DNA from: Ifrita kowaldi
Lineage: Eukaryota > Chordata > Aves > Passeriformes > Cinclosomatidae
NCBI GenBank assembly: GCA_013398055.1
Contig: VZRS01012511.1
Span: 15,346-79,345, forward strand
Length of the DNA: 64,000 nt
Direction of reading: 5' to 3'
Shown piece after piece: positions 1-10,000 of this stretch. The position numbers and the translations under genes are program-made. The notes under the pieces are model-generated. The model saw only the letters and a program-made list of their open reading frames with translations, made no database searches and was not told the DNA's origin. Within the stretch, counting starts at the first letter, position 1, and each line of letters opens with the position of its first letter.

Positions 1-375
1 GGGCTGTGCCTCGGGCTGGGATTGGCTGGGCTGGCGGCGCGGGGCGGGGCTGGCCGTGCCGTGGGGTATAAATGGCGTGCGCGGGTGGGTGCTGCTCTGT
101 GTGTGTGGTGGCGGGGTTGAGGTGCTGCTGGTGTTTTGGAGTTCGGGAGCGCCGGGGAGCCAGGGCCGGGGGCCTCAGGCGGGCCGTGGTGCCGGCCCGG
201 CCCGGCATCCGGAGTGCCCCGGGGGGAGCGGCCCTAACCCGCCTGCTCCGCCTTGCGGGGGAGTAGGGCAGTGGCAGCGCCGGAGGCTGGTGCGGGGCCC
301 GCAGGGGTGGCGGGGGAACCGGCCGCTGCCCTGGGGTACTGAGTGAGGGGGCCGGGATGTGGCTTCAAGGAGGTG
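1..375 (+). promoter_or_regulatory. CpG-island promoter at the left edge
   Basis: This segment is very GC-rich and dense in CpG, unlike the AT-rich remainder of the window. A reversed CCAAT box (ATTGG, 21-25), a consensus GC box (GGGGCGGGGC, 41-50) and a TATA box (TATAAA, 67-72) occur in the usual order and spacing for a rightward promoter, which would place a start site near 95-100. The top strand downstream of the TATA box is richer in G than C, which fits rightward transcription from a CpG island. A possible splice donor (GGAG|GTGCGT) lies near 371/372. No convincing coding start is seen: the ATGs at 56 and 72 lie at or before the TATA box and so would not be transcribed from it. The island may be bidirectional and serve a gene left of the window. 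The strand is inferred from motif order only. Confidence 0.6.
67..72 (+). promoter_or_regulatory. TATA box
   Basis: TATAAA sits in a GC-rich context (GGGGTATAAATGGCG), 17 bases after the GC box at 41-50. The isolated A/T hexamer within a roughly 75% GC island makes chance less likely. Confidence 0.55.
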
Positions 376-400
376 CGTGGGTTAAAGTGATATCAAAAAT

Positions 401-418
401 AAGGGCAATAAAGCCCTT
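401..418 (+). terminator. Hairpin presenting a poly(A) signal in its loop
   Basis: AAGGGC (401-406) and GCCCTT (413-418) are perfect reverse complements, and the six-base loop between them is exactly AATAAA (407-412). It lies about 310 bases after the predicted start site, at the sharp change from GC-rich to AT-rich sequence, so it could end a very short unspliced transcript. No obvious GT-rich element follows at once; the downstream sequence is T-rich. Function is inference. Confidence 0.3.
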
Positions 419-585
419 TCACTTTATTATTACTTCGTTCTATTTTATTTTGTACTACTACTACCACCTTATTATTACATTATCTTAGTGTTCTAGTTAT
501 TATTCTATTAATGTAGTATATTATGGCATGACTGCATTTTTATTATTTTTTACTCTGTTACTTAATGCCGATTAAATAAAGGTTG
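414..585. other. AT-rich block separating the CpG island from the minisatellite
   Basis: Composition drops abruptly to roughly a quarter GC, dominated by TTATTA/TATTAT-like runs and a short TACTACTACTACCACC microsatellite. A second AATAAA at 576-581 is followed by GT-rich sequence (GGTTGTAAGG), so a poly(A) site could lie here on the plus strand. No coding potential was seen. Confidence 0.5.
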
Positions 586-1064
586 TAAGGCTGAAACACC
601 AGTTGGTGTTCACCAACATACAGCCCCTGGGGCTGGAGCCAGCCCCAAAGTGATGTGGAGCTGAAATAAATCCCATGGGGAAGGGGCTGCAGGAGGTGCT
701 GTGGGGCCTCCAGCCCCCACAGTGGTACCAAGCATAAGCCAGGAGTGAAGATCTCGGGGCTGTTCAGAACCAGTCCCAGGGGAGCCAGGGGTTGACTGGC
801 TGCTCTCACCAAAGCGGGGCCCCCTTGGGCATGGATGTAACAGCTTGTAGAGATAAATTTAAGTGATGACAGTGACTGATTTATGGCTTTGTCAACAGCC
901 CAGAGGTGCTGTGAGAAGCAAGGGCAGCTTTTAGCTGGAGGCAGTGGGAAGCTGAGGAGCTGGAGCTCAGGTAGCAGAGCTGGCAGAGACACAAAGACAG
1001 TAGGGCTGGGATAGGGAGTGTAGGGCCAGGATAAAGATGGTGGGGCGGGAGCTGAAACCTTGCA

Positions 1065-1182
1065 GAGCTGCAGCCATAAGGAAGATCCTTCGCTGACAGC
1101 CAGGCACCTTTTCACCTGGTGGTGCTGGGAAGATACGGAGCTGAAGCTGAAACATCAGGGCTGGAAGTGAAATAAAGCTTGT
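1065..1182 (+). repeat. Minisatellite long unit A
   Basis: It contains a stem-loop with arms CCAGG (1100-1104) and CCTGG (1115-1119), a G-T pair possible at its base, and a 10-base loop. About 50 bases later AATAAA (1171-1176) is followed by GCTTGTGGG, a GT-rich element. This has the layout of a vertebrate poly(A) site; whether it is used cannot be told from sequence. Confidence 0.5.
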
Positions 1183-1310
1183 GGGAGTGAAGCTGAAATC
1201 ACTGTAGGGCTGGGATAAAGGCTGGTGCTGGACGTGAAACCACTGGAGGGCTGCGATAAGGCCTGTGGGGCTGGAGCTGAAATTTCTGTAGAGTTGGGAG
1301 AGCAGCTGTG

Positions 1311-1430
1311 GGGCTGGAGCCATAACGAAGATCCTGCCCTGAGAACCAGGCACAGCTTTGCCTGGCAGTGGGGGGAAAGTGCAGAGCTGGAGCTGAAACA
1401 GCTAAACTGGCAGTGAAATAAAGATTGTGG
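1311..1430 (+). repeat. Minisatellite long unit B
   Basis: A seven-pair stem is formed by CCAGGCA (1346-1352) and TGCCTGG (1359-1365) with a six-base loop, the strongest hairpin of the array. AATAAA occurs at 1417-1422, followed by GATTGTGGGGCTGG. Flanking text (GGAGCCATAACGAAGATCCTG) aligns with units A and D. Confidence 0.5.
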
Positions 1431-1860
1431 GGCTGGAGCTGAAATCACTGTAGGACTTGGATAGTGACTGTGGGGCAGGAATACGGACAGAAGGGCTGGA
1501 GCTGATATCGTGCTAAGATAGACTCTGAAACTGGAATTATAGGGCTGGGATAGCCACTGTGGCTGGAGCTAAAATGTCACAGAGCTGTTGTCGAAATAGA
1601 GTTTGTGGGACTGGAGCTGAAATCACTGTGGGGCTGGGATAAGAGTTGTGGGACTTGGGCAGTGAATGTGGGACTCAGTGAGTGTAGGGCAGGAATATGG
1701 ACAGAAGGGCTGGAGCTGGAATCCCTGGTGCTTGGATAGACTGTGGAGCTGGGATGGGAGTGAAGGGGTGGAGCTGAAATCACTGTCGCTGGGATAGTGA
1801 CTGTGGTGCTGGGGCACTGTTGGGAATGTTGGGGCTGTGGGATGGAGCTGAAATGTCACA

Positions 1861-1975
1861 GAGCTGGAGTCAAAGCAAAGATCCTGCTGTGGGAACCCGC
1901 TGAAGCTTCAGTCTTTGACAGGGGGAAGATGCAGAGTTGGAGCTGAAAGAGCCAAAGTGGTGAAATAAATCTTGT
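1861..1975 (+). repeat. Minisatellite long unit C
   Basis: It aligns with units A, B and D at both ends (AAAGATCCTG and TGAAATAAATCTTGTGGGG, with AATAAA at 1964-1969). At the hairpin position it has lost the CCAGG/CCTGG arms and instead carries a perfect palindrome, CTGAAGCTTCAG (1900-1911). Confidence 0.45.
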
Positions 1976-2076
1976 GGGGCTGTAGCTGGGATCACTGTAG
2001 GGCTGGGATAGGGACTGTGGGGCTGGAGCTGAAATTACTGTAGGGCTGGGATTGCAACTGGAGCTGAAAGGCCGCA

Positions 2077-2193
2077 GAGCTGGAGCCGTGAGGAAGATCC
2101 TGCCATCACAGTCAGGAGTGGCTTTACCTGACAGCGTTGGAAAATGCAGAGCTGGAGCTGAAACAGCAGAGTCTGCAGTGAAATAAAGCTTGT
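2077..2193 (+). repeat. Minisatellite long unit D
   Basis: The hairpin arms are GTCAGG (2111-2116) and CCTGAC (2127-2132), with a 10-base loop at the same place as in unit A. Relative to A and B, one pair has changed from C:G to T:A on both sides, so pairing is kept. AATAAA is at 2182-2187, followed by GCTTGTGGGGCTGG. Confidence 0.5.
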
Positions 2194-2252
2194 GGGGCTG
2201 GAGCTGAAATCACTGTAGGGCTGGCGTAGGGACTGTGGAGCTGGGATAAATT

Positions 2253-2455
2253 ATGCAGGGAAAGGGGAAACAAGGCAAGGGAGGTGTTGCCGAGGCAGGG
2301 CACAGGAAGGTCAGGCAAGGCAAGGCAAGCAGGTGTAGGAGAGGAGAGAGAGGGGAAGGGACAGGGAAGGCGAGGAAACCCAAGGAAGGGTTAGGCAAGG
2401 GAAGGCAGTTCAAGGGAATGTTAGGAAGGGCAAAGGATTGCCAAGAAAGGCAAGG
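2253..2455 (+). repeat. (GGCAA)n-type purine-rich simple array
   Basis: GGCAAGG, GGGAAGG and AGGAAGG words recur almost without pyrimidine interruption apart from single C and T residues, with the cleanest run AGGCAAGGCAAGGCAAG near 2314-2330. It lies exactly between the minisatellite and the CR1 fragment. One frame (from 2253) stays open through the array and continues into the CR1 reading frame. Confidence 0.65.
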
Positions 2456-2745
2456 CCTTCATTTGTTGAATGCAGAGGGTGGTGTAGTGACAGGGGGTGA
2501 GGAACTAAATTCGGAGGTACTTAATGCATTCCTTGCCTCAGTCTTCAATGTCAGGGCCAGTTGTCCTGAGGATACCCAGCCTCCAGAGCTGGAACTTGGG
2601 GATGGGGAGTTGAGTGAAGCCCCTGTAATCCCCGGGGTGGTCATTGATGTGCTCTGCCAGTTGGACACTCACAGGTCTGTGGGCCCTGATGGGATCCACC
2701 CCAGAGTAATGAGGCAACTGGTGAGAGAACATGCCAAACCACAGG
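2455..2745 (+). mobile_element. CR1 LINE fragment, start of the reverse-transcriptase domain
   Basis: The plus-strand translation contains SEVLNAFLASVF and, about 45 residues later, LDTHRSVGPDGIHPRVMRQL. These are signature stretches of the region between endonuclease and reverse transcriptase in CR1 ORF2 (the family form reads close to LDxHKSxGPDGxHPRVLREL). The fragment is cut off after RQLVREHAKP and no catalytic FADD region follows, so it is a dead internal piece of a CR1 copy. It has neither the 5' end nor the usual CR1 3' end. The open frame is still intact over about 95 codons, which suggests moderate rather than great age. Confidence 0.8.
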
Positions 2746-2755
2746 TGTAAGGTGA

Positions 2756-5700
2756 ATGCAGGATTTAGTTTACATGCAAAGAAAATCCAAGCTACCCTTG
2801 TTACCTGCTGTCTACAGGGTACTGAAAAACATAAGGACATATGGAAATTTAGTTATTAATGAGACTTTAATCTTACAGCCTACCTTGTAATAATACATTT
2901 ATTACAAATTTAAAGGAATTCGCTAAAATGGCAACTAAAATATTGTGTTCATAGTGATCAGAAGTCTAAGGTACACTTTTTGGAGTATAGTGCAATTGCC
3001 TGTTACACCAGCATAATAAAAGGATGTAAACAGTTTCAAATTCAGCATCCATGCCTACTGCTTGAAGTAAAAGCTGTACTAACTGATGTAGACATTGTCC
3101 TATTAGAAGGAGACATGAGAAACTTTGCTGTTATCTTACAGTTGTACAGTCTCTACCAGAACACCCAAAGGCAAGGTATACACTGCTTTAAAACTACTAG
3201 TGACACAAAATCATGTTTCTGCTTAATGAAGAAAATAGTATATGACTCATCCAGAATAATGGGAATATATTACAAATTCCAAAGCAAGACTTAATGCATC
3301 TCTGATCTCCAGATAATTATTTTTAATTAAAGCAAGTAAAGTGAGAGCAAATAGAGCTATAAGGGATAATTATTGAATGAGAAATATGCCAGTCAGATAT
3401 TTCTGAGCACAATTATACGGGGATAAATTTGCCACGTTATGTTGCCTTTTATAAGATGTTAAAAAGAACCTTACCGGCACACATACAGGCTCTAAAATAG
3501 GCCTTGAGAACTTAAAGTTCTTCCCAAATTAAATTAATAATAGGAGTTTCTCAAATATACTGAACAGCAAATAGAACTATTAATCTCAGGGGCTGACAGC
3601 ATATATTTCACCCAAGATTTAACAGCGGGAGAGAAAGGGCCACCTGGACTCGTTGTTCTGAGTGACCTTGCTGCTGCTCTGCACTCGGCTGTGGGGAAGG
3701 GTATTTCCCTTGAAATGCAGGGCTTTTTGGAAAAAAGTGCCTCCAGTTTTTTTAATAAGCAACCTCATAATAGCCAATTAGGTAAAGCAGCGCAGCTTTA
3801 GGCGCATCACATCACTGCTCTTCTCAGAACAACACAAAGCTCATCATAAGGTGGCTGAATTGGAAGTGTGGGCAACTCGACACCCTCAGAGTCGAAAGGG
3901 AGCTGCCAGGTTCCATAAAGGGGCAGCCTTATGGCAGGCAGAGGGATCCAGCCGAGTTAAATTAACAGTGTAACCCTGGGCCATTGTAGTCACACTCATC
4001 CCAGTCATGCTGCCCTTTTCCCCAGAGAGGAAAACCACCATTTCTGCTGCAGTTACTGTCAGCACTGAGCCACCTATGACATTATGGTCCATGAACAGGA
4101 CAGATCTCAGCTCATCTGCTGTTACTTTTAATTAGTTTATTGTACCAGTTTCGGCTTTTCGAACATTTCCCTCTGCTTTAAGTACAAGCAGTATATTAAC
4201 AGGGGTACAAGAGGGTCAAGTAGTGTTAAGCTCTGCAAAATGAAACTGCAATTCATTCAGTGCAGCCAGAACTTGCCTTGGTCTGCTTCAAATGCTCTGC
4301 TCATAAATATTGTGTTAACACTCACTACAAAACACTGCTAGGATTTCAAGTGTGATTCTGTATTACAGTTTAAAAATGTTTTGCTGTCTCATAGCCAGCC
4401 ACAGGCAACAACACTTTTAGCAGAACCTCTCTTTAGAACAGGTAGTTTGTTCCTCCCAAACCAACTGCCCTGCAGTGAATCTCAGCGTTCTGATGTGCAG
4501 ACTTCTGATTTCCAGCCAGTTCACACTTGTCAAATTTTGGGCCATCATTTTTCTTAAAATTCTCTTACAGTCCCCTCTACCCTTAAAGAATGACTGTCTT
4601 TTGCCAAAACAAACCACCTTCTTTTTATTTCCTTTTTGGAACAGGACAGTTTTCTTACTCCTGAAAATCTCGTGAACTCTGTTTCATCGTTTATTCATCA
4701 TTACTCAGCTTGAGTGATTGGAACTTACAGAGTATCTCAGATTAGATCAGTAATTTTCTGGTAATGTTCAAGTGTAACTCACCTGCTGCTTAAACGGTAG
4801 CAATAAATTAATACAGGATATTTCACAGAGTTCATTCCAGCTGTAGGTTGGCTAGGAATAAATTAAGACTCACAACTCACATCCTGTATTGTAACTTTTT
4901 TAATGTTAATTACTAATATCGTATTAGCAGAACACTACACTGTTTCTGTTTGATGTAAAGAAGACACATTTCAGAATTATTCCTATGCATCAATGGCAGT
5001 GCTGTTATGAGACTTCCAGCTGATGGGGACATTTTGTTCTCAGTAACAGCTGTGGGAATTACTGGAAGACAAGAGCAGAATTTGTCCAGATAAACCTGTC
5101 TTGTGTTTTTGCTGCATGGTGCTGAAAAGGTTTTTTTTTACTAAACAAATTTAAAGCAATCCAGTAAATTAATTGCACCATGAAAGAAACCAATTATTTC
5201 AGAATTACTTGAGACTAGAACTGATTGGGACACTTCAAAAAAAAAAGGATAGGCAATTGGAATATGTGGTTCAGCTGATGCCAAGATATTTCAGAGGTGG
5301 TATCTGATCTGTTACTGGAAACATTTTTTGACAAAAAAATAAATTGCAGTGCATGTGCCAGCATCCTGCCAAAGTCAGATTTCCACTGGTTCATGGAGTG
5401 ACTGCAGTGGGACTAAACAAAGGCGTCTAATCCATATAACAGGATGCTGCCCCTTAACTAAAGTTGAAATTAGCTGACTAGGGATAACATTTTCCTTCAT
5501 ATTTGCTCTGGTTTGTGAAGTAAAAGCAGCAGCTGCATGGAGCTATTTAAGATGGAAGACCTCTTGCCTATATGATGTATTATGCAATGCATACAGGGCT
5601 TGTCTTGGAATTAAAATTTGGGCGGGGAGTCAAAGTGAATAGAAAATAAAATAGAGACACTTTAATGAATCAGTGTAAAAATACAGTTTAACTTTATTCA

Positions 5701-6885
5701 AAGCACAGTGCATGAGACTGCTTCCTGAATTTCAATTTTTACTGGCCTCAAAAAGAGAAAATCACAGCAAGTGCAAAGGCTGTGGTTCTCCTACTAATGT
5801 GGAAACTGTGCTGTTTTGGCTTTATGTAAAATAAGTGTAAATGTGCTCCTGAATATCTGCCACAGATTCTCTTTAGATGGAAATGTCAGCGAAGAGTTCA
5901 GAGATGAAGCAGGGGTAGCAACGTTTCCAAGCCCTAAAGTGTTTGTAGAGAGCACAGGAATAATTTCTCTAGAGCACAATAGAAGCCCCTCAAGGTTAAG
6001 TTAACAGAGGAGTCTGAGTAAATCACACACCGGGAATAACTTGAAAGTGGCTTCTGTCTTAATTGTCACAAATGCAGAAGCAGGTTTATTTCTGTCTGTA
6101 GCAGTTGCATTTCCTGTACAAACATCAGTTTGAAGCTCCATCTGTTGCCAAGGACCTTTTGAAAATGTAGGTTTCTTGCCTCATTTTTATGAGTCAAACA
6201 ATGTACCTTGTTGGTATAAGCCAATTACACAGAGGAATGCTTCCCAGATGAGAAGTTTACATTTGTAAATTTAAGTTTTGCTTTCGCAAACTGTCGCTTT
6301 TAGAAGCTGAAAATTCACTTTCCAAAGGATTCATGCTAATAAAGCTCAGTACTTCAAGTAGTCACCAAATGCAAACAAATAGAAATTGAGCATAACCAAT
6401 GTGTGTCTGTACTTTTTACAGACACAATTATTTTGTACAATATTTTCTAAGGTGTGGGCAGGAATTACAAAAGAAATAACCTAAGGTACACTATTTATTG
6501 CAATACTAAATTTAGGTGTTTCAAGAGCATATGCTGATTCCAGAAAATGTAGAGACACACATATTCCAAAATATTTAAAAATATTTAAAAGCCTTCAAAA
6601 GATTAGTTAATGAGCTGGTTTTGGGCTCACTTGAAGATTGCACTCTAGGTTAAAAGTGAGTGAAAGCAACAGATTATCCAGGGCTGATAGCAATGCTACC
6701 AGAGAGCTGCTCCTGAAACAGTTCTTAATCTCATTTAGCATTTCAGAAAATCACCTGGGTAGAACAAAAGGAAACCTTAGAATTCTCCTATTCCTCACTC
6801 CCCAACCAAGCCATAATAACACTGCTTTACTACTTATTGTTCTTACTATAGTATTAATTTTTATTATATGTTTTGCTATCGATTT
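2756..6885. other. AT-rich non-coding stretch, no gene recognised
   Basis: There is no tRNA, known exon or clear repeat family. The longest open frame (2980-3294, plus) begins at TTG and matches nothing I know. Short low-complexity features are a T run near 5131-5139, an A run near 5238-5247, and a direct repeat of AAATATTTAA near 6566-6590. Confidence 0.5.
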
Positions 6886-6889
6886 TGTG

Positions 6890-7090
6890 CTCCTGGGATG
6901 GAGTGAGAGGTGAGGAGCCTGGGAAGCTGAGGAAGAGTGGAGGCAGCTGGAGGTGCGGGGAGCAGATTTCCCACAGCTGCCCTGTCTGGAGTGCCAGGCT
7001 GGAGGGGAGGAGCACTGGGGAACGATTAGACCCAAAAAATGAGCTGAGAGCTGGCTGGGAGCAGCTGTGGGTGAGAGTGATTGTGAGGCT
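6890..7090. other. GC- and purine-rich islet
   Basis: A 200-base block rich in GGAG, GAGG and GCTGGGAG words stands out from about 37% GC surroundings. It resembles neither the CR1 copies nor the minisatellite closely enough to assign. It contains few CpGs, so it is not a CpG island. It may be an old repeat remnant. Confidence 0.35.
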
Positions 7091-10000
7091 CTTGGTAAAA
7101 TGATTAATTAGCTGTTACAGATCTGGGGAAGAAGCTTGGGCTGTTGGAGCACTTTGGTGTGGCTCGTGGCTGGTTCTGAGGGGATGGAGACACTGGGGTT
7201 TGCTGCTGTTCTGAGTTGTTTCCAGAACTGTCTCATAGGAGTAAGTAAGTGATGTAAACTAATTAATCTTATTTACCAGTGAAACGATGTGGATAAATAA
7301 ATGCAACAACAGCATTAGGCACGTCTGTATTTGTTTTAACATCATCTAAATATTGTTAGTCTAAGAATTGTTGCTGCTAATTATTTTGTAATCACATCTG
7401 TGAAAGGAAGCACTATGTAGAAATTCTTTTCCAGAAGGTTTTGACAGAACAGGTCATGGAGGTTGCGGAGGGAGGGCTTCCTTACAGCCAGCCTGATTCT
7501 GCTGATGCACTGTGGTACTTCTGAGTCACAGGCTGGGAGTGGAAGTGCTATGTCTACACCAAGTGGTATTGAAAAACTTTTCCCTGCAGAATTCTCCTCG
7601 TTTTCTGCTTTTTAATTACAGAAAGGAGCATTCTCTTCCTCATGGCTGGTTTATTTTGAAGCTGGTTCTGTTTTGTTTGGGTTTTTTAACAACTCAGGAA
7701 GGAACTTTCTAAGTGTTAACTTGTACTGGTACTTGCCATGCTATCCTGCTTAAGTCTGCAGAAATTGCATTTCTTTAATTGTGGAACTCATTCCCCTGTG
7801 ACTGAGAAAACAACTGTGACTACATGTCTATTAGGAGCAAAACCTTTAAGCAGCCATAGATCACACATGAGATCTATGTGCCACAAGGAGAACCTGTGTT
7901 TTCAGGTGCTCTCTGTGGTGCTATTTGTGTGAGCACCTGCAGGTCATGGTAAGAGTCCTTTGTTGGTAGGGCTGATGATGGAATTCAGACTACAGGATTG
8001 TGTTTTGAATTGTAACATGCTTTCTGGATGGGACTTGCTGAAAAAAAAATGAAATATTAAATGTACCAAATTTCAGATTAAAAAACTGTGTATGTTTGAG
8101 CAGCAGCATGAATATACCCACTGCAGGATTTCTCTAGAGAAGGAACCACCTGCATGTGTACTCAGGTACCCCTCTAGATTTGTTAAATGCACCACGCAAA
8201 GTAGTTGTCCTGCTTGTCATACACTGCTTTTTTTATTTGACTAAAAGCTGTACATGTTCACTGGGAAGCTAAAAAGCTCTATACAATGATTAAAAAAACC
8301 AAACCACAGAACTGTTTCATGAGCTATAAGAATATAGAAAAATTTAAGAGAGCAGGTCAGGTACCAGTTTGCATTTTGAGCCGTGACTGCTCAGCTTATT
8401 TTAGTGTTTTGGGGATTTTTTTTTTTTTTTTGGATAATACCTTGTCTCTGTTATTTCAAGTAACCTTCTTGCACTGCTAAAGGAAATAGACTTGACTGAT
8501 ACCTGACTTCAGCGTCACCTTTTGAATCCCATAATCTTCTTCAATTACTCCTACTGTGTCAGGTTATAAGTGGAGCTTGTCTGGCACTGGTATTGTGAGC
8601 AAAACCAAAACAACAACAAATCTCCTCTCTGTTTTTTTTCAGCAGCATTGTTGCTTTTTGTTTTCCTCCTCCATAACGTGCAGCATGAGGTGCAGGAAGT
8701 GTGCTGGCAGTTCTTGTGAGAACTCCAGAATGGGGGTTCTGGGTTTTGTGGGTGGATTTAATGTGTTTTGATGACATTTACTAATATATAGGCAAATATT
8801 TCAGCCAGTGTTTCTGACTCAGTTGATTGCAAGGCAGGGGTTTCATATCTGTCTGGAAAAAGTTTTGTTCCCTGAAGCATCCTTGTCACTTCCTTGTTGT
8901 TCCATATGCATTTATGAGGTGCAAACCAGACTTTGGGGAATCTTAGTTGTGCTGGCTGTTGATTTCTGTTTTTGCCAGGACTATTAAGTGTAGTTTTTTA
9001 CTCACCTGATGCTTCCCAAGCTACAAGGGGAAGCTGCCTTTTTCTGTGAGAGCCTGCCTCTTTCCCAAGCTTAGTAATATTTCAAGGGAGCCCTGAAATT
9101 TGCTGTTAATGCTGTTAACAAAATGAATATTTCATACCAAGATGAACACGGGTTCTGAGTCTAAAAGATCATGTAGTACCAAACTTTAAATTAGGAAATG
9201 AAATATATTTAAATTATGTTGAAGAAGGCTCTGATTAACAGCCATTAGCATTAAACTTGGCATTTTATTAAAAACACATGACTTGCTCAGGAAGAAATCT
9301 GTATCTTCCTAGAAGTGTTTTTCTGTGTACATTTTTCTTCTCCTTTATGCAGTGACATGCTGAAGCACCTTACAGAGAGTTTTATAGCGACCTGCACAGC
9401 CTTCCCAGTGCCAGGATGACAAACCTGCCACTCCCAGCAACTGTTTTGCCCCATGCAGCCAGAGCTGGTTTTGAAATACTTGAATTTTGTGATTCTGTGG
9501 TGAGCTTTGCAAAGGTAGTAGGTAATTTATGATGCACTCTCTGAATCCTATCCTTGTGCAACTCATCTTGTACTTTTCTTGCTTTCAGGAAATGTAATTA
9601 AGTTTAGAGTAACTCCTTGCCTTGGCATGCTCCTTGTTCAGTATCTCTGGCCACAGAAATAGTGTGCAGCACCTCCTAAACCTTCTTGTCCTGTACCCAG
9701 ACCCCAGTGAGCTGACATGGACTGTGATCTACTCTTTAACTATGGCATGACACACTTTTTTTCATTTAAAGTTTATGTTTTATATTTACAAATAGGCCTT
9801 TTAAGGTAACAATCTTTAAAGGTGTGCGTGCCTTTGTGAAGGCACAGACAGGAAAGTTGCTTTAACATTCAAGAAAGAGAAAAATAATCTGCAATCTTTT
9901 GTTGCCAGGTTCACCCACATAGTGATTGTAAAATTTTATGTGTTTTTAAGAAGTTGACAAATCTACTCCTTGGGTGAACAAAAAGTAATGAAACCTATTC

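Larger units (their letters stand above)
586..2250 (+). repeat. Complex degenerate minisatellite with higher-order units
   Basis: The phrase CTGGAGCTGAAATCACTG, followed by TAGGGCTGGGATA and GACTGTGGGG, recurs many times with substitutions. Neighbouring copies around 1194, 1235 and 1278 lie 41 and 43 bases apart. Interspersed are longer units containing GAAGATCCT...CAGAGCTGGAGCTGAAA...GTGAAATAAA...TTGTGGGGCTGG, listed separately at 1065, 1311, 1861 and 2077. The leftmost 350 bases are the most diverged. The repeat lacks stops on the minus strand in more than one frame, which produces several overlapping Ser/Pro/Leu-rich open frames (for example 558-1115 and 967-1353). These are frame-independent products of the repeat, not evidence of a protein. 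I do not recognise the family. Confidence 0.75.

Noticed and set aside
56..346. Overlapping plus-strand frames starting at 56 and 72 in the CpG island
   Set aside because: Their ATGs lie at or upstream of the start site implied by the TATA box, and the Gly/Arg/Pro-rich translations reflect GC-rich composition in two frames at once.
853..886. C/D-box snoRNA-like words (GTGATGAC ... ACTGA)
   Set aside because: The boxes are only a few bases apart, with no room for a guide region and no terminal stem.
558..1859. Long minus-strand frames over the minisatellite (Ser/Pro/Leu-rich)
   Set aside because: Several frames are open at the same place because the repeat lacks reverse-strand stops; no start context or domain supports translation.
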